A stretch of DNA of 5,141 bases from Chloroflexota bacterium (GTDB lineage: Bacteria; Chloroflexota; Anaerolineae; Anaerolineales; UBA11858). Position 1 is the first letter of the stretch. Every line of letters begins with the position of its first letter. The translations under genes were made by a program, and so were the position numbers. The DNA is taken from NCBI GenBank assembly GCA_003513015.1, contig DOTA01000515.1, positions 10,859-15,999 on the forward strand, read 5' to 3'. The notes beneath the pieces were generated by a model. The model ran no database searches and was not told the origin of the DNA. It saw only the letters and a program-made list of their open reading frames with translations. Below, piece after piece: positions 1-5,141 of the stretch.

Positions 1-132
1 CATCTTGGCCGGGGCATTCGCAAAACGACCGGTCAGCATCGACGCGGCGTCACACCTGATGAATGGGTCGAGTTCGCGCAAAAATATTTATTAGATACGA
101 ATGACAAAAATATTCCTGAACCATTTAAATAG
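1..132 (+). CDS. 3' end of an unidentified CDS (partial, starts upstream of window)
   Basis: Frame 1 is open from the left edge to a TAG at 130-132 and gives 43 C-terminal residues, ending KNIPEPFK. The other two forward frames close earlier, at 57-59 and 92-94. The codons look like those of the genes downstream, and the peptide is hydrophilic (it includes GVTPDEWVEFAQKYLL), as expected for the tail of a soluble enzyme. I do not recognise the family. The last 32 bp overlap the start of the two-module glycosyltransferase gene, which would allow translational coupling. From context it may be another glycan-assembly enzyme, but that is inference only. With so short a fragment, a chance open frame cannot be excluded. 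Confidence 0.5.
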   Translation, partial: HLGRGIRKTTGQHRRGVTPDEWVEFAQKYLLDTNDKNIPEPFK

Positions 133-2284
133 CGGGCGAGGAGGACCGCACGTTTGGAGCCAGCGTTTTGAATTTGCCCTTGCTAAACGCGGCTACCAGG
201 TTACTGTCAATATTGATGACGATTGGTCAGCGAGTTTATTCGTTATCCAAACGGCCGATATGGATATCGCACTTACTCGAAGCAGGAATATTGGGTACCG
301 GGTCGCAAACGGTTACTTGCCAGCATGGTTCCAAGCAATGGACCTCAAAATGAAGCCCATCCACCATGTGACTAATGCATCGATTGCGCGTGGGCTTGAA
401 ATCTCGCCCACCGTAATCTATCAATCGCAATGGGCAAAGTACATTCTGGATCAAAATCTATCCGAGCGCCAAGCCGGCTATGCAATCATTTATAATGGTG
501 TTGACCTAGAACGCTTCAAACCTGCAACCTCACCGTTCGAGCGTCCATTTACAATTGGTACGATTGGCATCTTGCGTTACCGCTACCGGCTTGAAACGCT
601 GTTCGAAATGTCAAAGCGGCTCAATTTTCCCCACCGCTTGCTGATTATCGGCAGTATGGATAAGGAATGCAGCCAGGTTCTAGAGATATATCAAAATGAT
701 CCCCAATTCAATACGTCGATTGAATATAAAACATTTGTAGCGCCGGAATCCTTGCCAGCCTTTTATCAACAGATGGATATCTTGATTCATCCGGTTAGCG
801 GCGATGCGTGCCCCAATGTTGTTAGCGAAGCGTTGGCTTGTGGTGTTCCCGTAGTCGCTCCGAACTTCGGCGGCACGGCCGAAATTGTCGCCGGGGGAGG
901 TGTCATCTTTGAAAGCAAACCCTGGAGCTATGACCAGGATTTTATCGATGCGATGGCAGATGCAGCTCAAAATGCTTTTCGCCACAGGAACCACCTTTCC
1001 CGGCTCGCTCGCCAGCAGGCTGAGGAACATCTCAACCTACACACGATGACAGCAAATTATCTTCAAGCACTTGGCCTCCCAGATCAAGCGCCAATCAACC
1101 TGAAAACCGAGATGAACGCAAAAAATAAGCCATCCATCCGGCAAACATTTTCAAGATTGGGCGAGAGACCTCGTTATTATGCGGCAGTAACTTTACGCAA
1201 AGCATCCCAAGCCCAACGCCGCATATTTCCTCCCCAGTCAAACCAAAAACCGAGGGTAGCTTTTGTATTATTTGATTTTCATATCGGCGGTATAGAAAAC
1301 TGGCTTTACAGGCTGGCTACCCATTTAAAAACCCAGTTCGATTTTTACTTCCTGGCTACAATAATGCCCAACACCCTCCCCAAGTTTGAAGAGGCAGGCG
1401 TATTTGCATTCTTGCCCAACCCGGCGCAAATGATCAGCTATTTGCAAAAGCACCATATCGACATTGTGCAGGTACATAATGAGCGCTGGCCGATTGACGC
1501 CGCCCTGGCGGCTGGTGTTCCGTACATCATTGAGCGCTTAGGCGGACCGCGCAGCTGGCGGCGAGCACCGAAATTTGGACTTGATCTGGTGATCGCATCA
1601 ACCGAAATGGGGGCACATGCGATTTCGGATATGCTGCCGAGTGAAAAAATTCGAGTAATTTACAACGGTATCGATCTGCAAATGGCGGATCAGGCCGTGC
1701 CCCACAGGTTTTTTTCGCCATCGACCTGCATCATCGGGCGCGCCAGCCGGTTTGGCCGGGGTCAAAACCTGGAAATGTTAATCGAAGCGCTGGCCCAACT
1801 GGCACCAAACTACCCACAACTGCGTTTGGTTCTGGTTGGCGGCGATTCACATTTGCCGGGTGCCGAACCGGTTGAAAAAATGTTGCGCGAAAAAGTAGCG
1901 CGCTACCATCTGGACGAATATGTTCATTTTGCCGGCTATTCCGAGGATCCCCTACCGCTGGTAAAGGGTTTTGATATTGGCACCTGTGTCTCTAAGGATG
2001 AGGGAATCCCTAATTCCTTAATTGAAGCGATGGCCTGCAATAAACCGGTGATTTCAACCCGCGTTGGGGCTATCTCGGAATTGATCCGAGATAGGGAAAA
2101 TGGTTTATTAATTCCCAGCGATGATGTTGGGGCCCTTTGTGAATCTATCGAACAACTCCTTATACAGCCTGACCTTTTTCGACGCTTAGGCGATGCTGGA
2201 CGGAAAACGATAGAAGAACGATTTTCATTAGAAAATTCGGCGTCAAAATATGCGCAGATTTTTTGGGAATTGTTGAACAGGTAG
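101..2284 (+). CDS. Two-module GT4-family glycosyltransferase (tandem GT-B fusion)
   Basis: Predicted cytoplasmic or membrane-peripheral enzyme that transfers sugars from nucleotide-sugar donors to a growing glycan. At 727 residues it is about twice the usual 350-400 of a GT4 protein and holds two complete GT-B units. Module 1 (about 1-326) has a Gly-rich loop (GRGGPHVW, 12-19), YNGVD (131-135) and a C-terminal domain in which D235 and E243 occupy the EX7E positions, followed by EALACGVPVVAP. Module 2 (about 384-727) has GGIEN (396-400), YNGID (521-525), a canonical E634-X7-E642 and EAMACNKPVIST. A basic linker (about 327-383) joins them. No signal peptide or membrane helix is apparent. The ATG at 101 is chosen because KIFLNHLNSGRGG is a normal GT4 first strand and loop; no clear Shine-Dalgarno precedes it. 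Glycosyltransferase identity is firm; donor, acceptor and linkage are unknown. Confidence 0.93.
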   Translation: MTKIFLNHLNSGRGGPHVWSQRFEFALAKRGYQVTVNIDDDWSASLFVIQTADMDIALTRSRNIGYRVANGYLPAWFQAMDLKMKPIHHVTNASIARGLEISPTVIYQSQWAKYILDQNLSERQAGYAIIYNGVDLERFKPATSPFERPFTIGTIGILRYRYRLETLFEMSKRLNFPHRLLIIGSMDKECSQVLEIYQNDPQFNTSIEYKTFVAPESLPAFYQQMDILIHPVSGDACPNVVSEALACGVPVVAPNFGGTAEIVAGGGVIFESKPWSYDQDFIDAMADAAQNAFRHRNHLSRLARQQAEEHLNLHTMTANYLQALGLPDQAPINLKTEMNAKNKPSIRQTFSRLGERPRYYAAVTLRKASQAQRRIFPPQSNQKPRVAFVLFDFHIGGIENWLYRLATHLKTQFDFYFLATIMPNTLPKFEEAGVFAFLPNPAQMISYLQKHHIDIVQVHNERWPIDAALAAGVPYIIERLGGPRSWRRAPKFGLDLVIASTEMGAHAISDMLPSEKIRVIYNGIDLQMADQAVPHRFFSPSTCIIGRASRFGRGQNLEMLIEALAQLAPNYPQLRLVLVGGDSHLPGAEPVEKMLREKVARYHLDEYVHFAGYSEDPLPLVKGFDIGTCVSKDEGIPNSLIEAMACNKPVISTRVGAISELIRDRENGLLIPSDDVGALCESIEQLLIQPDLFRRLGDAGRKTIEERFSLENSASKYAQIFWELLNR
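2070..2094. repeat. Perfect 10-bp inverted repeat with 5-nt loop inside the fusion gene
   Basis: CTATCTCGGA (2070-2079) is followed by the loop ATTGA (2080-2084) and its exact reverse complement TCCGAGATAG (2085-2094). It lies in the module 2 coding sequence, over the AISELIRDR segment just after the EX7E region. It is followed by GGAAAATGG rather than a T-run, so it does not look like an intrinsic terminator. It may be a coincidence of coding constraint. Confidence 0.6.
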
Positions 2285-2285
2285 G
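2279..2285 (+). promoter_or_regulatory. Shine-Dalgarno-like site for the 2295 gene
   Basis: AGGTAGG spans the TAG stop codon (2282-2284) of the upstream gene and ends 9 nt before the ATG at 2295. This is a good ribosome-binding distance and supports that start. Because it sits on the stop codon, ribosomes finishing the fusion gene would be placed to reinitiate. Confidence 0.55.
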
Positions 2286-2294
2286 TTATTTTCT

Positions 2295-3314
2295 ATGCGG
2301 ATTGGATTTTCCCTGCTCGACTTGGCAATGGGTGGCGCTCAAACTTTTCTTGTGCAACTGGCTAAAGAAATGTCCCTGCGCGGGCACGATGTTTCCTATT
2401 GTTTACATTCTCACCGCATTGATCCAAGCCATGTGGCACCATCGCTGCTGGCAGAATTGGACGCAGTTGCGGTGTCTGTATCACAACCGAAGAAATTACT
2501 AAAAAACGAGGTTATCCAATTGGATGGTTATCACAATTTGCGGCGTAAAATCCCTTATTTGACCCATCTAAACCGTTGTGTGGAAACCTATCATTCAGTC
2601 TATAGCATTCGCCGTTCCGGACCGATATACGCCCGCTACCGGGTTTCGATCAGCAAAGCGGTGCAAGTTGCGCTACATCATCCTAGCCAAGTGATCTATC
2701 CTGGAAGTGTTTTGCCAGAGATGGATCATTTTGCGCTTGGAAAAGAGTTCGATGTTGCTATTCTGGGGCGCATCCATCCGGTCAAAGGACACTTACTGTT
2801 TTTGCAGGTTTGTGAGAGGCTTTACCAGCAGCGCGGCCAACTCCGGGCGTTGATGATCGGCGGGCATCCCAAGTCGGGTCCTTACCAGGAAAACGTTGAT
2901 GCACAGGTCCAACGCCTGCGCCGGATGGGCATCCAGATTCACACCACCGGAGATATCCCTGCGGATGAAGTGTTCACCTGGCTGGAACGTTCCCGCCTAT
3001 TACTGGTGACATCCGAAAGCGAGGGCCTGGGGCGTATGGCGATGGAGGCGCTGGCATGTTATGTGCCCGTAATCTCTAACCCAGTCGGTGGGCTGCGAGA
3101 GATAGTAATCGATGGGCAGACTGGCTTGCTCGCGGAGCGCGACAACCCGGTCTCCTTCGCCCAATTAACGAACCATTTATTGGGAGATGAAAGCCTGCGC
3201 CAATGCTTGGGAAAGCAAGGTCGCAAATATGCCCAGGAAAACTTCTCCCTGCAAGCCGTCGCCAACCAATATGAAAACCTGTATCAAAAAGTAGCCCAGG
3301 AAAGCAGAAGATAG
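2295..3314 (+). CDS. GT4-family glycosyltransferase, short N-terminal domain
   Basis: Predicted nucleotide-sugar-dependent retaining glycosyltransferase of the GT-B fold, acting in the cytoplasm on a glycan intermediate. The 339 residues start with a textbook first strand and glycine loop (MRIGFSLLDLAMGGAQ, 1-16). The C-terminal domain is very clear: LGRIHPVKG (157-165) carries the donor-phosphate R159-X4-K164 pair, E243-X7-E251 follows, then EALACYVPVISNPVGGLREIV and the DGQTGLL loop (273-279). The N-terminal domain is shorter than average and the usual YNGVD-type junction reads YPGSV (135-139). The final helix (QAVANQYENLYQKV) is typical. The start is set by the motif and by an AGGTAGG site 9 nt upstream. 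The gene lies 10 bp after the fusion gene, and its TAG shares one base with the next start. Sugar specificity cannot be read from the sequence. Confidence 0.93.
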   Translation: MRIGFSLLDLAMGGAQTFLVQLAKEMSLRGHDVSYCLHSHRIDPSHVAPSLLAELDAVAVSVSQPKKLLKNEVIQLDGYHNLRRKIPYLTHLNRCVETYHSVYSIRRSGPIYARYRVSISKAVQVALHHPSQVIYPGSVLPEMDHFALGKEFDVAILGRIHPVKGHLLFLQVCERLYQQRGQLRALMIGGHPKSGPYQENVDAQVQRLRRMGIQIHTTGDIPADEVFTWLERSRLLLVTSESEGLGRMAMEALACYVPVISNPVGGLREIVIDGQTGLLAERDNPVSFAQLTNHLLGDESLRQCLGKQGRKYAQENFSLQAVANQYENLYQKVAQESRR

Positions 3315-4510
3315 TGGATATCATCTGCATTTCCACCACCGATTGGGACGAAATTTGGGGCAGCCGCCAGCAAATTATGTTACAGATGGTATCGAAAGGC
3401 CATCGGGTTCTCTTTGTTGAGCGGCAGGTTGGGCTGGAACATCTATTGCGCGATAAAAATATGCGCCGCAGGAAGATTTCGGCTTTCAGAGAATCTGCTC
3501 CTGTTCAAATCCAGCTAAATCTGTGGCGCTGGCAACCACCTCTGATGTATCCTGGTCGCTATTATTCTTTGATTCTGAATAAATGGGGGCAGCGCTATTT
3601 GAGCGCTCGTCTAAAGCCAATATTAAATCAACTTGGTTTTACATATCCCATTCTGTGGATGTATCCACCCCAATCTGCACCGCTCATCGGTCAATTTTCG
3701 GAAAAGTTATCGATTTATCACTGTATCGAGCACTTTGCCGGTGATCAGAAAGGGCGTAAGCAAAAAATAATGCTCGCCCAAGAAAATGCCCTGCTGCGAG
3801 AAGTTGATCAAGTGTTTGTACATGCCGATGGCCTACGCAAACGATATGCGCCACTTACACGCAGGCCGATCGAGCTAATACCCAGTGCAGCGGATGTTGC
3901 CCATTTTCAATCAACAGATCAAATTCATCCCACCATTAGCGCCATCCCACATCCCAGATTGGTTCTAATGGGCACATTGGATGCGCGTATTGACCACGAT
4001 TTACTGTATCACGTCATGAGCCAGAATCCAAATTGGAGTTTGGTACTCATCGGTCAAATGCGCTCGTCACAGAGAGATTTTGCTCCGCTTTTAGCATTGC
4101 CCAATGTATATTACCTGGGAAAACAACTCTTCGCTGATCTCCCAACTTTGCTCAATGGTGCGGATATTGCTCTGATTCCCTATGTGCTTACCGAAATGAC
4201 GCGCGCCATTAGTCCTATAAAAGCCTATGAATATTTGGCGGTGGGTAACCCCATTGTCAGCGTAAATTTGCCGGAAATAGCCCAACTCAAGCCATGGATT
4301 TACAAAGTTGATAACCTACAGTATCAAGATCGCTCTATAGCCGAAATTTTCACAGAAGCGATAACTACTGCCCTGGAAACGGAATCACCTTCCTTACGTG
4401 ATGCACGTCGTCAGGCCGCGCAAGAACACAGCTGGCAGGCGCGGGCCAATCGCATGCAGCAAACTATCCAATCCGTATTGCGAGAAAAAGCAGATGCAGA
4501 AACGTGTTGA
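3314..4510 (+). CDS. GT4-like glycosyltransferase resembling TuaH
   Basis: Predicted glycosyltransferase of the group that includes teichuronic-acid enzyme TuaH and many polysaccharide-locus relatives. The N-terminus has the typical pattern: a strand (IICIST), D10-W11, W15-x-SRQQ (17-20), then GHRVLFVER (29-37). Other shared marks are PILWMYPPQ (112-120), YHCIEHFAGD (135-144) where relatives usually have YDCxDD, GTLDARIDHDLL (220-231), WSLVLIG (241-247), LPNVYYLG (262-269), and TRAISPIKAYEYLAVGNPIVS (296-316). It lacks the ordinary EX7E; E294 and E306 flank the SPIK segment instead. The GTG at 3314 overlaps the upstream TAG (TAGTG). The next in-frame ATG would remove the first strand and the DW motif, so GTG is preferred. 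The length of 398 is normal for the group. Assignment is from remembered family pattern, not a search; the substrate is unknown. Confidence 0.87.
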   Translation: MDIICISTTDWDEIWGSRQQIMLQMVSKGHRVLFVERQVGLEHLLRDKNMRRRKISAFRESAPVQIQLNLWRWQPPLMYPGRYYSLILNKWGQRYLSARLKPILNQLGFTYPILWMYPPQSAPLIGQFSEKLSIYHCIEHFAGDQKGRKQKIMLAQENALLREVDQVFVHADGLRKRYAPLTRRPIELIPSAADVAHFQSTDQIHPTISAIPHPRLVLMGTLDARIDHDLLYHVMSQNPNWSLVLIGQMRSSQRDFAPLLALPNVYYLGKQLFADLPTLLNGADIALIPYVLTEMTRAISPIKAYEYLAVGNPIVSVNLPEIAQLKPWIYKVDNLQYQDRSIAEIFTEAITTALETESPSLRDARRQAAQEHSWQARANRMQQTIQSVLREKADAETC

Positions 4511-5141
4511 TTGGCTGGTGACAGAACTGAATACCGTAGGGGGTACAGAAATATTTCTGACTCAAATGGCGCCTCTCATACGCTATGCTGGTTGGGATTT
4601 GCATATCATCACGCTGATAAATGGTGGGCCATTAATCGCAGACCTTCGACATCAAGGTGTTCCCGTTATTGAATTAGATCTCAAAAATAAATTCGATTTT
4701 GGTATCATTTTCCGCCTCAATAAACTTTGGATGCAAGACCCACCAGCCATCATTCACACCCACCTGTACCACGCTGGCATTTTAGCCCGTTTCGTTGCCC
4801 ATTGGGGGCATGTCGCCCCTGTGATTGTGCACCAACATGGTCCAGAATCAACCCGCTCAAATTTGCGTGTTTGTGTGGATCGCCTGCTTTCATCCTGGAC
4901 ATATCGCTATGTGAGTACCTGTGAGGCCGTCGCTGAGATTTTGAAAACCCGAGAAAAAGTTTCACCAACCAAAATCGATGTTATTTATAATGGCATTCCT
5001 TTTCCTGACAGTTTGGTTGATTCTCGCCCTATTGAATGGCCTGTGCCTGATGGAAAACTTACTTTGGTCTGTGTGGGGCGACTCTCCCCAGAAAAAGGTC
5101 AACATTGCTTGTTGGAAGCACTGGAAAAACTTGACCCCGCC
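4494..5141 (+). CDS. GT4-family glycosyltransferase (partial, runs off right edge)
   Basis: Open from an ATG at 4494 to the window end, giving 216 codons with no stop. It covers the N-terminal domain and the first part of the C-terminal domain of a GT-B enzyme. Visible are VDWLVTELNTVGGTEIFL (5-22) with the glycine loop, IIHTHLYHAGILARF (86-100) with the HTH pattern common in lipopolysaccharide and exopolysaccharide GT4 enzymes, IVHQHGPE (111-118), VIYNGI (163-168) at the domain junction, and VGRLSPEKG (194-202) with donor-phosphate R196-X4-K201. The EX7E region should lie beyond the edge, so at least 130 residues are probably missing. It overlaps the preceding gene by 17 bp in another frame. 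GAG at 4482-4484, 9 nt upstream, is a weak ribosome-binding candidate. It probably acts with its neighbours in stepwise glycan assembly. Confidence 0.92.
   Translation, partial: MQKRVDWLVTELNTVGGTEIFLTQMAPLIRYAGWDLHIITLINGGPLIADLRHQGVPVIELDLKNKFDFGIIFRLNKLWMQDPPAIIHTHLYHAGILARFVAHWGHVAPVIVHQHGPESTRSNLRVCVDRLLSSWTYRYVSTCEAVAEILKTREKVSPTKIDVIYNGIPFPDSLVDSRPIEWPVPDGKLTLVCVGRLSPEKGQHCLLEALEKLDPA

Noticed and set aside
680..1030. 116-codon open frame on the - strand
   Set aside because: It lies wholly inside module 1 of the fusion gene, antisense to conserved GT4 motifs, and its protein resembles no known family. It is a shadow frame.
1709..1715. Run of seven T, considered as a frameshift or slippage site
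   Set aside because: The reading frame and GT4 motifs continue normally on both sides, so no frameshift is needed or visible.
2070..2096. Hairpin considered as an intrinsic terminator
   Set aside because: There is no T-run after the stem and it sits about 190 bp inside an intact gene.
2263..2502. 79-codon + strand open frame across the first gene junction
   Set aside because: It is out of frame with a convincing GT4 N-terminus and is rich in Cys and Trp, as shadow frames often are.
3059..3339. Two overlapping - strand open frames (68 and 87 codons)
   Set aside because: Both are antisense to the conserved C-terminal domain of the 2295 gene; compositionally they are shadows of that gene.
4727..4968. 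Short open frames on both strands near the right end
   Set aside because: Both lie inside the partial GT4 gene, whose frame shows clear family motifs across the same bases.
1..5141. CRISPR arrays, tRNA/rRNA genes, insertion sequences, riboswitches
   Set aside because: No regularly spaced direct repeats, transposase motifs, or non-coding gaps large enough to hold such elements were seen; nearly every base is covered by coding sequence.

Overview
The window is a compact, gene-dense bacterial locus read entirely on the + strand. It holds little besides glycosyltransferases: four consecutive genes encode five GT-B fold modules of the GT4 or GT4-like type. There is no rRNA, tRNA, mobile element or CRISPR array, and no intergenic space above about 10 bp. 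Base composition is moderate and looks uniform from gene to gene. The protein style and mixed codon use would fit an environmental bacterium such as an Anaerolineae-like Chloroflexota. That placement is a weak impression only, because no taxonomic marker gene is present.

Layout: (1) bases 1-132 are probably the 3' end of an unidentified CDS. It overlaps by 32 bp (2) a 727-codon gene at 101-2284, which encodes two GT4 modules in one chain joined by a basic linker. After a 10-bp gap comes (3) a 339-residue GT4 enzyme at 2295-3314. Its stop codon shares one base with the GTG start of (4) a 398-residue glycosyltransferase at 3314-4510, of the type that resembles teichuronic-acid enzyme TuaH. That gene overlaps by 17 bp (5) another GT4 gene starting at 4494, which runs off the right edge with 216 codons visible.

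The overlaps and tiny gaps indicate one polycistronic, probably translationally coupled unit, with promoter and terminator outside the window. Enzymes of this kind usually add sugars one after another from nucleotide-sugar donors at the cytoplasmic face of the membrane. The cluster is best read as the interior of a surface-polysaccharide, O-antigen, exopolysaccharide or glycoprotein-glycan assembly locus. Donors, acceptors and the final polymer cannot be told from the sequence. No polymerase, flippase, priming transferase or sugar-nucleotide enzyme lies within these 5.1 kb.

I found no clearly new system. The points most worth a second look are the two-module fusion with altered donor-site motifs in each half, the atypical active-site region of the 3314-4510 protein, and a perfect 10-bp hairpin inside the fusion gene.
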